A stretch of DNA of 11,408 nt from Lyngbya sp. PCC 8106 (GCF_000169095.1 NZ_AAVU01000084.1:1-11408); one strand, 5' to 3'. Counted from the first letter of the stretch, positions 1 through 5,460 are shown. Translations and numbers: made by a program. Notes: generated by a model not told the origin, from the letters alone.

Positions 1-327
1 AAACATCGATATTTGCAGGATAATTTACCGATTCGGTTGGGAAACCTAGCTTCTAATTTGGCTCGAATAAAATCTTGCAGTCTTGACCATACCAACTGTA
101 TTGTTGTCGAACAATTACTCACCGAAAGCAAGTTCTTTATCGAATGGACAGCAGCAGAAGCCGAAATAGAAATAGCTGCCGAATTAGTACAATTGCAAAT
201 TCAACTTTCTCAATGGGAATCTAGAATTAAGGAACTTTGGACTGATATTGACGAGCGCCGTAAATTGTCGGAAGCTTCCGGTATTTGGTCGGATAAGGTA
301 TTAGATTGGTCGGGTTTATTGACTTAA
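1..327 (+). CDS. Hypothetical cyanobacterial protein, 5' partial
   Basis: The reading frame is open from the first base of the window to a TAA at 325-327, so the gene probably begins upstream; the TTG at 13 is only the first possible start inside the window. The visible 108 residues are soluble and mostly helical, with an LGNLASNLARIKS segment near the start, a FFIEWTAAEAEIEIAAELV acidic helix in the middle and a conserved-looking tail ending in DWSGLL. I recall this pattern from short cyanobacterial proteins of unknown function, but cannot name a family or activity. It has no transmembrane segment, signal peptide or catalytic motif. A terminator follows 32 bases after the stop, making this the first member of the single-gene cassette series. 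Confidence 0.7.
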   Translation, partial: KHRYLQDNLPIRLGNLASNLARIKSCSLDHTNCIVVEQLLTESKFFIEWTAAEAEIEIAAELVQLQIQLSQWESRIKELWTDIDERRKLSEASGIWSDKVLDWSGLLT

Positions 328-359
328 TATTTGCAAAGGATACTTGTAGAAATTCAAAG

Positions 360-391
360 TAAGCTTCTGAATAATTGGAGGCTTATTTTTT
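360..391 (+). terminator. Intrinsic terminator after the first gene
   Basis: TAAGCTTCT (360-368) pairs with GGAGGCTTA (377-385) over nine positions including G-U pairs, around an 8-base loop, and is followed by six T (386-391). It lies between the first gene and the oxygenase gene. Confidence 0.75.
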
Positions 392-397
392 AGGCAA

Positions 398-404
398 CTA
401 CCGC
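398..404 (+). promoter_or_regulatory. CTACCGC leader box, copy 1
   Basis: CTACCGC starts 39 bases before the oxygenase ATG and 7 bases after a terminator T-tract. The same box recurs at 1284, 2124, 2523, 3587 and 4469, in five of the six cases 38-42 bases before an ATG. The role is unknown; it could be a promoter element, a transcript 5' end or an RNA signal. A GAGG at 424-427 is a plausible Shine-Dalgarno for the gene downstream. Confidence 0.55.
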
Positions 405-436
405 AGAAAGGGAATGATATTTTGAGGTAATCTGCC

Positions 437-976
437 ATGACCCATAAGTTAGGATTTCCAACTGACTTGAAGCGAATTAATCAAGTTCAAAATCCCGAAG
501 CTTTGAAAGATTGGTGTCGCAGCATGAAAGATAAACTCGTTGCTGATACAAGTAACTATGCGAAAGGCCGTTATCGACTTTGGCTTTTCCATGAGGTTGA
601 TTTCAGAAACGGTAAGCTGACCAAAAGTTACTTTGATAACAGAATCTGGAACTTTAGTCAGAGAATCTATCCGGGTTGTAACATTGGTTTGCTGACTTTT
701 GGAGGCAAGCTTAATGACGGTAAGGTTAGTGATGGAAGGATTGGGCTTCATCGAGATCATACCTATGCAAAACCGAAAGCGATATTAGTCAATTTAGGGG
801 AAGCTATCTTTAGTTATGGCGAACCTAACCCAACAGATTATCTCCTGAAAGATGGCAATATCCTTGAGTTTAACTGTAAAGTTCTTCATGGAGTTAAACA
901 GATTAAATCTCCCGAAAGATTTAGTTTAGTTTTCTGGCAGTTGAACGACAACAAAGGTTATCATAGTTTGTTATAA
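437..976 (+). CDS. AlkB-like 2-oxoglutarate/Fe(II) oxygenase
   Basis: This 179-residue protein carries the signature of the 2OG-Fe(II) dioxygenase double-stranded beta-helix. An HxD motif (H105-R106-D107, in IGLHRDH) and a distal histidine (H151, in VLHGV) would bind iron. R161 lies ten residues after that histidine, in ERFSLVFWQL, and is placed to bind 2-oxoglutarate. The segments ILVNLGEAIFSYG and LLKDGNILEF match core strands of AlkB-type enzymes, which oxidatively demethylate or hydroxylate nucleic acids or proteins. The substrate cannot be read from the sequence; the N-terminal 80 residues, which would form the substrate lid, are not recognisable. There is no signal peptide, so it should be cytoplasmic. 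It stands alone between two terminators, with a GAGG Shine-Dalgarno 9 bases before the ATG. The fold is fairly sure, the AlkB sub-family less so. Confidence 0.7.
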   Translation: MTHKLGFPTDLKRINQVQNPEALKDWCRSMKDKLVADTSNYAKGRYRLWLFHEVDFRNGKLTKSYFDNRIWNFSQRIYPGCNIGLLTFGGKLNDGKVSDGRIGLHRDHTYAKPKAILVNLGEAIFSYGEPNPTDYLLKDGNILEFNCKVLHGVKQIKSPERFSLVFWQLNDNKGYHSLL

Positions 977-999
977 CGTCAGAGCTTTATTATGTTTTA

Positions 1000-1023
1000 G
1001 CCTCCCTACGGGGAGGTTTTTTT
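1000..1023 (+). terminator. Intrinsic terminator after the oxygenase gene
   Basis: CCTCCC (1001-1006), a TACG tetraloop and GGGAGG (1011-1016) form a perfect 6-bp GC-rich stem followed by seven T (1017-1023). It lies 24 bases after the oxygenase stop codon. Confidence 0.85.
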
Positions 1024-1078
1024 ATTTATACTAAAGAAACTTACCAGTTAATGTTGTTGGTTATTTTTTGCAAAAACT

Positions 1079-1237
1079 ATGAAACACTTCCACTTATTTT
1101 TTACCCAGAACGTTAATATTAATCGACATCGCTTTCTGGGATGGAACCTAATTCATTTTAAATCAATAAACCTGACCATTTGGTGGCGTTGGTCTGATTG
1201 GAAAATGGATATCAAACGAATTTACTTCGACGAATAG
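1079..1237 (+). CDS. Small ORF, 52 residues, unknown function
   Basis: ATG at 1079 to TAG at 1235-1237 encodes a basic, aromatic-rich 52-residue peptide with a tryptophan cluster (IWWRWSDWK). No family is recognised. The case for a real gene is positional. It sits between two strong intrinsic terminators (1000 and 1253). Its ATG lies 38 bases after a degenerate box TTACCAG (1041), and a GTTGGTTATTTTTTG tract at 1056-1070 matches the leader tract before other genes here. There is no Shine-Dalgarno. The aromatic residues do not form a long enough hydrophobic run to call a membrane segment. It could instead be a spurious frame in a spacer. Confidence 0.45.
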   Translation: MKHFHLFFTQNVNINRHRFLGWNLIHFKSINLTIWWRWSDWKMDIKRIYFDE

Positions 1238-1252
1238 CCGTTGAGTTATTAA

Positions 1253-1278
1253 GCCTTCCCAACTGGGGAGGTTTTTTT
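1253..1278 (+). terminator. Intrinsic terminator after the 52-residue ORF
   Basis: CCTTCCC (1254-1260), AACT loop and GGGGAGG (1265-1271) form a 7-bp stem with one G-U pair, followed by seven T (1272-1278). It resembles the terminator at 1000-1023 in both stem and tail. Confidence 0.85.
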
Positions 1279-1283
1279 ATTTT

Positions 1284-1312
1284 CTACCGCCTACAATATT
1301 TGTTGTTTTTTG
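1284..1312 (+). promoter_or_regulatory. CTACCGCC leader box plus T-rich tract, copy 2
   Basis: CTACCGCC (1284-1291) lies 41 bases before the ATG at 1325 and is followed by GTTGTTTTTTG (1302-1312). That 11-mer is found identically at 2542-2552 before another start codon. A TACAAT hexamer at 1292-1297 could serve as a -10 element, but no matching -35 is seen. Confidence 0.5.
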
Positions 1313-1324
1313 TAAAGACAATAA

Positions 1325-1837
1325 ATGAAAAGTATTACTGCATTCATCACCGGACATCGAACTGTTAATTTTAAACTTGCAAAACTTGGTATTAACCAAC
1401 TAACCGACCTTGCAATTCAACGAAGATTCACTATCTTTCTAACTGGCATGGCACTCGGAACTGACCAATTAGCCGCAGAGATTTGGACAGAAAGATACCT
1501 AACCTGGAAGGCTATTTTACCCTGCGAAGACCAATCTAATCTATGGCCGCTTCCTAAGCAAATTCATTATCGCAAACTACTCGGAAAAGCTTCTGAAATT
1601 CAAGTTCTATATCCTCAATATAAGCAGGGCGTGATGCAAGCTCGAAATCTATTTATGGTTAGAAATTCCCAACTTGGTTTGGCAGTTTGGAATAATGGAT
1701 GCCAACAGGGATTGGGCGGAACATTTCTAACAATTCAAATGGCACGGAAAGCAAAGTTACCCCTGATTATTTTCAATCCCCAAACTCAGCAAATCACCTT
1801 TGAACCCCAACATTATCAATTGACACTTGACTTATGA
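1325..1837 (+). CDS. SLOG-family (YpsA/DUF1273-like) nucleotide-binding protein
   Basis: This 170-residue Rossmann-like protein has the layout of the YpsA/DUF1273 branch of the SLOG superfamily. ITGHR is at 8-12, and GMALGTDQLAAE at 41-52 is the typical glycine-rich turn before a helix. ILPCEDQ is at 64-70, MQARNLFMV at 104-112, and QGLGGT then a helix and the strand LPLIIF at 128-150 form the second ligand loop. SLOG proteins bind nucleotides or nucleotide-derived signals; some are enzymes and others are sensors in stress or conflict systems. No effector domain is fused here. The stop codon overlaps the next ATG (ATGA), so the small winged-helix protein is translationally coupled and may be its partner. 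There is no clear Shine-Dalgarno before the ATG. The family call is strong, the function unknown. Confidence 0.8.
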   Translation: MKSITAFITGHRTVNFKLAKLGINQLTDLAIQRRFTIFLTGMALGTDQLAAEIWTERYLTWKAILPCEDQSNLWPLPKQIHYRKLLGKASEIQVLYPQYKQGVMQARNLFMVRNSQLGLAVWNNGCQQGLGGTFLTIQMARKAKLPLIIFNPQTQQITFEPQHYQLTLDL

Positions 1838-2076
1838 ATCAATCTCTAAAACTGACGGAGCAACAATTCAAGCTGCTGATGCTAATTCTGTCCAAGCCAG
1901 GGATGAATTTGCCGGAAATCCTTGATGAAATCGGCGAGATTTATGGAGAATTTCCAGATGGGGGTGCGGTCAAAGCTAAACTTTATATTTTGGAAGAAAA
2001 GCGTTTGGTTTATTCTCAGTTGGTTCCTTTAAGGAAAGGTCATAAAACCAGACGGTATTATCCGGCAATTCCCTAA
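1834..2076 (+). CDS. Small winged-helix (PadR-like) protein
   Basis: An 80-residue protein whose predicted layout fits a minimal winged helix-turn-helix. It has a first helix (LTEQQFKLLMLILS, 7-20), a middle helix (LPEILDEIGEIYG), a recognition-helix region GGAVKAKLYILEEKRLV (about 43-59) and a basic wing ending in HKTRRYYPAIP. That ending resembles the RRKYY wing of PadR-type regulators, although the usual C-terminal dimerisation helix is absent. It is probably DNA-binding, and possibly regulates its own cassette; both are inference. Its ATG overlaps the SLOG gene stop by four bases (ATGA), the clearest translational coupling in the left block. The gene ends at a strong terminator. Confidence 0.6.
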   Translation: MNQSLKLTEQQFKLLMLILSKPGMNLPEILDEIGEIYGEFPDGGAVKAKLYILEEKRLVYSQLVPLRKGHKTRRYYPAIP

Positions 2077-2086
2077 AAGTTTCGGC

Positions 2087-2115
2087 AGGCTCCATCGCAA
2101 GGTGGGGTCTTTTTT
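2087..2115 (+). terminator. Intrinsic terminator with GCAA tetraloop
   Basis: GGCTCCATC (2088-2096) pairs with GGTGGGGTC (2101-2109) over nine positions with several G-U pairs, closed by a GCAA (GNRA) tetraloop and followed by six T (2110-2115). It ends the SLOG/winged-helix pair. Confidence 0.8.
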
Positions 2116-2123
2116 ATTCTGAT

Positions 2124-2131
2124 CTACCGCC
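2124..2131 (+). promoter_or_regulatory. CTACCGCC leader box, copy 3
   Basis: CTACCGCC starts 38 bases before the ATG at 2162 and lies just after the terminator T-tract. It is followed by a CTCTTTTTTC pyrimidine tract. Confidence 0.5.
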
Positions 2132-2161
2132 TCTTTTTTCAGTTCTCTACTGGAAATTGAG

Positions 2162-2542
2162 ATGCAGTCAGAAATTAAACACTTTGAACGACATCCGTAT
2201 CTTTGGAAGATTCACTCTGCATTCCTTGCTGCGGATTTTTGGTTAATTAACAAGGGAACAAAAGAACAATTGGGCAAGCCTATCCGAGAATATAAGAAAG
2301 GCTGTTTTGGGATGTTGGCTCCAAAATATCTTGACCCAAAATATAGCTATTATCTCTGCGAATTTATTTGGCAATCTGGACTCTGGCAAACTTACTCTTG
2401 TGGGGCAATTACTTGGCAGCATTTACGAATCAGTGATGTAAGAAATGTGTTTGAACCCGGAAGTTATTTGCTGACATCTGAAGGCAATGCAGTTCTGATT
2501 GCACCTGTCAAATTACAAGTTTCTACCGCTTCTTTGGCTTAG
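2162..2542 (+). CDS. Unknown 126-residue protein
   Basis: ATG at 2162, preceded by the GGAAATTGAG context, to TAG at 2540-2542. The protein is rich in aromatic residues (YLWKIHSAFLAADFWL near the N-terminus, then IWQSGLWQTYSCGAITW at about 70-86). It has two or three cysteines and a beta-rich C-terminal part (GSYLLTSEGNAVLIAPVKL). No family is recognised, and the hydrophobic stretches are too short and too interrupted for membrane segments. The next cassette's CTACCGC box (2523-2529) lies inside the last codons, and no terminator separates this gene from the one at 2565. The two may therefore be transcribed together, unlike the other neighbours. Confidence 0.65.
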   Translation: MQSEIKHFERHPYLWKIHSAFLAADFWLINKGTKEQLGKPIREYKKGCFGMLAPKYLDPKYSYYLCEFIWQSGLWQTYSCGAITWQHLRISDVRNVFEPGSYLLTSEGNAVLIAPVKLQVSTASLA

Positions 2543-2552
2543 TTGTTTTTTG
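2523..2552 (+). promoter_or_regulatory. CTACCGC leader box plus GTTGTTTTTTG, copy 4, inside a gene end
   Basis: CTACCGC (2523-2529) overlaps the last codons of the upstream gene, and GTTGTTTTTTG (2542-2552) begins on its stop codon. The ATG at 2565 is 42 bases from the box. This arrangement supports 2565 rather than the in-frame ATG at 2499 as the true start of the next gene. Confidence 0.5.
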
Positions 2553-2564
2553 GAAATTCATATC

Positions 2565-2879
2565 ATGCAGAAAACCGAACAACAGATTGAACAATTTGAC
2601 TTGGAAATAATAGTCGAACGGTTGCAGCTAACGGGTTATCAAAATTGTGATTGCATGGCTCCCGGTGATGTAAAAGCGGCTTTTATCAAGTGGCTAAATA
2701 GCACAGTGGAAAGCATCAATAACGAACCTGAATGGTGGGTGCAGAATCATAATCTTGGCGATTTTTATACTCATCTTCCCGAACCAGTTTTTGAATGTGA
2801 AGACAATGAGCAAGATTATATTCAAGTGACTTCTCAACAAAAAGAACCTGCCATTATTATCGCTAATAGCAAGTCCTGA
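2565..2879 (+). CDS. Unknown acidic 104-residue protein
   Basis: I take the ATG at 2565 as the start. It follows the leader element and a GGAAA purine tract at the expected spacing. The longer in-frame start at 2499 would lie within the preceding gene. The product begins MQKTEQQIEQFDLEIIVERL, a probable amphipathic helix. CDCMAPGDVKAAFIKWLNST and PEWWVQNHNLGDFYTHLPEP follow, then an acidic tail (FECEDNEQDY). It is soluble, with three cysteines and no motif I recognise. A long hairpin terminator follows 41 bases downstream. Confidence 0.6.
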   Translation: MQKTEQQIEQFDLEIIVERLQLTGYQNCDCMAPGDVKAAFIKWLNSTVESINNEPEWWVQNHNLGDFYTHLPEPVFECEDNEQDYIQVTSQQKEPAIIIANSKS

Positions 2880-2920
2880 GAAACGCACACAATAAACGTT
2901 CAAATAGCCTCGTTAATTAT

Positions 2921-2961
2921 ACCAGGATTAGATAAATAAATCTATTTATTCCTGGTTTTTT
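2921..2961 (+). terminator. Long two-part hairpin terminator
   Basis: ACCAGGA (2921-2927) pairs perfectly with TCCTGGT (2949-2955). Inside it ATAAATA pairs with TATTTAT around an AATC loop, leaving a TTAG bulge. A T-tract follows (2956-2961). The next gene starts 33 bases later, with only a weak relative of the CTACCGC box (CTGTAAG at 2964). Confidence 0.8.
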
Positions 2962-2993
2962 CTCTGTAAGTAATTCACTCAATTGTAAATTCG

Positions 2994-3515
2994 ATGATTC
3001 CTAAAAAGTCTGAAATTAACTCAATTAAGTCTGATATTCTTCCTGAAACTGAAACTGATCAAGCTATTCGTAAGTTTGTTCAACTCAAAGCTCAAATGAA
3101 TGAATTTAGTTCTCGCCTAGAATCTGCTGAAGTTGAAGCGACTGGAGAAGCTTTATCGATTTTTCAGTACAACCAAAAGCATAATAAGAATAACACGGTC
3201 TATTCAGATAGCATGGCAAAAGTTGTGCTATGTTTTCGTCAAAAATATGCAAACTCCAAAGATTCTGTTAAATTAGCACGGTTGGAGGATGATATTCGCA
3301 TTGAGGAAATCAAGTTGCAGCGTAAGAATGCCACAAAGTTAAATAAACTAGATGCTGACATTGAGGAGCTTGAAAATCAAATTAAAGCATTGGAGGAACG
3401 CAAACAGAAGCTGCTAGAAAGTAAACATTTGTCTAATTTGCAAGCCCAACATCAGAAAGTAATTCAAGAGTCTGCCTATAAAGTTCCAGGCTTAGTTGTG
3501 CATTTCAATAAATAG
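2994..3515 (+). CDS. Coiled-coil protein of unknown function
   Basis: A 173-residue protein. A helical segment at about 24-50 is followed by a short presumed beta region (VYSDSMAKVVLCFRQKY, 69-85). A long charged coiled coil then runs from about 93 to 160, with heptad-like leucine/isoleucine spacing (LDADIEELENQIKALEERK). The layout recalls phage and plasmid accessory proteins that combine a small beta hairpin with a coiled coil, but I cannot assign a family. The N-terminus reads SEINSIKSDILPETETD, and a similar reading frame appears again in the spacer before the next gene (3611-3688). There is no Shine-Dalgarno before the ATG. A strong terminator follows. Confidence 0.65.
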   Translation: MIPKKSEINSIKSDILPETETDQAIRKFVQLKAQMNEFSSRLESAEVEATGEALSIFQYNQKHNKNNTVYSDSMAKVVLCFRQKYANSKDSVKLARLEDDIRIEEIKLQRKNATKLNKLDADIEELENQIKALEERKQKLLESKHLSNLQAQHQKVIQESAYKVPGLVVHFNK

Positions 3516-3545
3516 TTTAGATAGAATATTAGCGTTAATTTATAA

Positions 3546-3584
3546 TAGTAAGTGAGTTGACAATAAGCTTGCTTGCTATTTTTT
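3546..3584 (+). terminator. Intrinsic terminator after the coiled-coil gene
   Basis: TAGTAAGTGAG (3546-3556) pairs with CTTGCTTGCTA (3568-3578) over 11 positions with three G-U pairs, followed by six T (3579-3584). Confidence 0.8.
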
Positions 3585-3586
3585 GT

Positions 3587-3594
3587 CTACCGCC
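3587..3594 (+). promoter_or_regulatory. CTACCGCC leader box, copy 5
   Basis: CTACCGCC comes directly after the terminator T-tract, but the next ATG is 98 bases away rather than about 40. The extra length is filled by the CTGAAA repeat tract. Confidence 0.5.
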
Positions 3595-3595
3595 G

Positions 3596-3688
3596 ATTTT
3601 CTACGATTTCTCTGAAATTAAGTCTGAAACTAAAACTGAAACTGAAACTGAAACTGAAAACTTAACTCAAGGATTAATTGAATCATGA
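3596..3688 (+). other. Possible leader ORF or decayed gene start, TETETE frame
   Basis: One frame is open up to a TGA at 3686-3688 that overlaps the next ATG (ATGA). It reads SEIKSETKTETETETEN from the CTGAAA tract, close to SEINSIKSDILPETETD at the N-terminus of the coiled-coil protein. No ATG, GTG or TTG start follows the terminator; ATT at 3596 would be needed. It may be a coupled leader peptide, or the degraded copy of the 5' end of the 2994 gene. Confidence 0.3.
3612..3659 (+). repeat. Tandem CTGAAA hexamer repeat
   Basis: In-phase hexamers: CTGAAA (3612), a divergent TTAAGT (3618), CTGAAA (3624), CTAAAA (3630), then four perfect CTGAAA copies (3636-3659). The tract lies in the leader of the 245-residue gene and could vary in copy number by slippage. 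The related CTGAAACTGAAA occurs inside the coiled-coil gene at 3044-3055. Confidence 0.85.
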
Positions 3689-4422
3689 ACGTTATTACTA
3701 TCGACAGCTTTGCATTTCGGATTCCTAAAATTCCGGCTCGTTATCGGCCGAATTGTTCCAAAGAATGGGGCTTATTCGTTACCGGAGATACCAAAAAGTT
3801 AAATTGTTCTCAAGCTGAAAAAGCAGGTTTAACTCGTGGTAATTTTGTGGAAATGGCTCTGTGTTGGGTAACTCAGAAAACCTTAACATTTGAACCTAAT
3901 TATATTAACGAAGAATTCACAGAAATCTGGGGAATTCCGGTGGCTGGAGAAATGAAAACCCAGTTCAATGAGAAAGCTTCTGAATTATCTACATTTTTGG
4001 TTCATCGCCAAAGTAAGGATAAAATGGCAGGTTTGATTGAAGTGTTTAGCCGTGAAGCGTTTAATCAGTGGGTTGCTGAGGGAATGAAAGGTGATCTTAA
4101 TGAGTATGCGATCGCAAAGGCGGCTGAGACTTATTTCAGCAAAATCTTTCGGTTTGAAATGATCCAAACTGAAGGCAGCTACGGCATTTACTTCTTTGTC
4201 CAAACCACCTGTCGTGAACCAAACCCAGAAAATAAGCTAGAAATGGCAGCACTTAAAACGGCAAAGCAAATCTATGAATCTCAGAATGAAGGATTAGCAT
4301 TCTGCACTGACCCACGCCTGGAAGAAAATCATGCAAATTCAATGGCAAGTTTGGCTATGCCGGAAGAAGCTGCTCAACTTTCTTCTGCAAAGAATACTAA
4401 AGCACTGAAGCCTAAAGTGTAA
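3685..4422 (+). CDS. Unknown 245-residue protein
   Basis: ATG at 3685 is fixed by an in-frame TGA just upstream at 3679, with AAGGA 11 bases before it. The soluble product has a mixed alpha/beta N-terminal part (FRIPKIPARYRPNCSKEWGLFV) and a possible DNA-binding-like helix pair SQAEKAGLTRGNFVEMAL (42-59). The middle contains AGLIEVFSREAFNQWVAEG (115-133), with helices to about 150. A strand-rich segment FRFEMIQTEGSYGIYFFVQT (155-174) follows. The C-terminal 45 residues are low in structure and rich in Ala, Ser and Lys. No family is recognised. The only HIP1 site of the left block (4108-4115) lies within it. It has its own terminator and an unusually long leader with a hexamer repeat, so its expression may be controlled differently from its neighbours. 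Confidence 0.7.
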   Translation: MNVITIDSFAFRIPKIPARYRPNCSKEWGLFVTGDTKKLNCSQAEKAGLTRGNFVEMALCWVTQKTLTFEPNYINEEFTEIWGIPVAGEMKTQFNEKASELSTFLVHRQSKDKMAGLIEVFSREAFNQWVAEGMKGDLNEYAIAKAAETYFSKIFRFEMIQTEGSYGIYFFVQTTCREPNPENKLEMAALKTAKQIYESQNEGLAFCTDPRLEENHANSMASLAMPEEAAQLSSAKNTKALKPKV

Positions 4423-4436
4423 TATTACTTCACTAG

Positions 4437-4464
4437 AGTCAGGGGAAATTCCTGGCTTTTTTTT
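4437..4464 (+). terminator. Intrinsic terminator after the 245-residue gene
   Basis: AGTCAGG (4437-4443) pairs with CCTGGCT (4451-4457) with one G-U pair, around a GGAAATT loop, followed by an unbroken T-tract to 4464. Confidence 0.8.
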
Positions 4465-4468
4465 ATTT

Positions 4469-4474
4469 CTACCG
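4469..4474 (+). promoter_or_regulatory. CTACCG leader box, copy 6
   Basis: CTACCGT lies five bases after the terminator T-tract and 38 bases before the ATG at 4507. It is followed by AGTTGTTAATTAGGG (4486-4500), a diverged form of the T-rich tract that now supplies an AGGGA Shine-Dalgarno. Confidence 0.5.
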
Positions 4475-4506
4475 TTTCTATTATTAGTTGTTAATTAGGG
4501 ACAATA

Positions 4507-5391
4507 ATGAGTAAAATACAATGGACTGACGAAACCTGGAACCCCATCGTTGGATGCTCTAAAATCAGTGAAGGTTGTGCAAATTGCTATGCAGAAAAGT
4601 TAGCAAACTCTCCCCGACTTCAACAGTTTGAACAATACCAACAAGTTAAAGATTGGAATACTGTAACGTTCGTAGAAAGTCAACTCTATAAACCTTTAAC
4701 TTGGAAGTCTCCAAAGAAAATATTTGTATGCTCAATGGGTGACTTATTCCATGAGGATGTAAACTTTGAATGGATAGATAAAGTAATGGCTGTGATGTCT
4801 TATTGCAGCCAACATACATTTCAAGTTCTCACCAAACGACCTGATATTGCCCTAACATACTTCAATGATTACTTACCCGATATAGGGCCATCCTGGGTCA
4901 CACTAGGAAAGAATGTGGCAGTGAACTTCAAGTCACAAATTCCACTCCCCAATGTTTGGTTTGGCGTCAGTGTGGAAAATCAAGCCAGAGCCAATGAACG
5001 AATTCCGCTACTCTATCAAATTCCAGCAAAGCTAAAATTCCTCTCTTGTGAACCATTGCTAGAGCCTGTTGAATTATTGAGTCCTATTCCTGTTGAAATT
5101 GATGAATTGATTGATAATGAACAGCAAATATATCTCAATGATTTTGTTAACTGGATCATTGTTGGCGGAGAATCTGGGGATAAAGCCCGACCTTGTTATT
5201 ATGATTGGATTCTCAAAGTAGTGAAAGATTGCGAAGTGTTGACAATTCCCGTATTTGTTAAGCAATTGGGCAGCAATTTCATTCACTCCACCGAATCATT
5301 CAAACACAAAACTAAATTCAAACATTCCAAGAAAGGAAACATTGAAGAATTTCCGGATGAATTAAAAGTTCGGCAGTTTCCTCATCCATAA
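4507..5391 (+). CDS. Phage Gp37/Gp68-like (DUF5131) three-cysteine protein
   Basis: A 294-residue, apparently complete member of the DUF5131 (phage Gp37/Gp68) family. The N-terminal block WNPIVGCSKISEGCANCYAE carries cysteines C17, C24 and C27 (CX6CX2C). It is followed by the family's CSMGDLFHEDV, TFQVLTKRPD, NVWFGVSVENQ, FLSCEPLLEPVEL, WIIVGGESGDKARP and PVFVKQLG blocks in the expected order, and the C-terminal EEFP...VRQFP end is present. The three cysteines suggest a metal site; the family has been described as radical-SAM-like, but the spacing is not the canonical CX3CX2C and the reaction is unknown. Members occur in phages, plasmids and defence-rich regions, often beside a TcmP-type partner, which is not visible here. 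AGGGA lies six bases before the ATG. It stands alone between terminators. Confidence 0.88.
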   Translation: MSKIQWTDETWNPIVGCSKISEGCANCYAEKLANSPRLQQFEQYQQVKDWNTVTFVESQLYKPLTWKSPKKIFVCSMGDLFHEDVNFEWIDKVMAVMSYCSQHTFQVLTKRPDIALTYFNDYLPDIGPSWVTLGKNVAVNFKSQIPLPNVWFGVSVENQARANERIPLLYQIPAKLKFLSCEPLLEPVELLSPIPVEIDELIDNEQQIYLNDFVNWIIVGGESGDKARPCYYDWILKVVKDCEVLTIPVFVKQLGSNFIHSTESFKHKTKFKHSKKGNIEEFPDELKVRQFPHP

Positions 5392-5421
5392 GTTCAATAA
5401 ATTTACCTAGAATTTATACAG

Positions 5422-5450
5422 AGTCTCTGGTATTTTCAGGGACTTTTTTT
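5422..5450 (+). terminator. Intrinsic terminator after the DUF5131 gene
   Basis: AGTCTCTG (5422-5429) pairs with CAGGGACT (5437-5444) over eight positions with one G-U pair, around a 7-base loop, followed by six T (5445-5450). Confidence 0.85.
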
Positions 5451-5451
5451 A

Positions 5452-5460
5452 TGCTAAAAT
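5452..5460 (+). promoter_or_regulatory. Possible extended -10 promoter for the duplicated-domain gene
   Basis: TGCTAAAAT just after the terminator fits an extended -10 (TGn plus TAAAAT). No good -35 is seen. A start near 5467 would leave a leader of about 26 bases before the ATG at 5493. No CTACCGC box is present here; the nearest relative is TTACCTA at 5483. Confidence 0.35.

Noticed and set aside
449..760. Minus-strand open frame of 103 codons
   Set aside because: It lies wholly within the oxygenase gene, whose product has a recognisable active site; it is a shadow frame.
2499..2564. Upstream in-frame ATG extending the 104-residue gene
   Set aside because: The extension would overlap the end of the previous gene, while 2565 has the leader element at the usual distance.
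3612..3659. CTGAAA repeats as a CRISPR or iteron array
   Set aside because: The units are six bases with no spacers; this is a simple microsatellite-like tract, too short for Rep-binding iterons.
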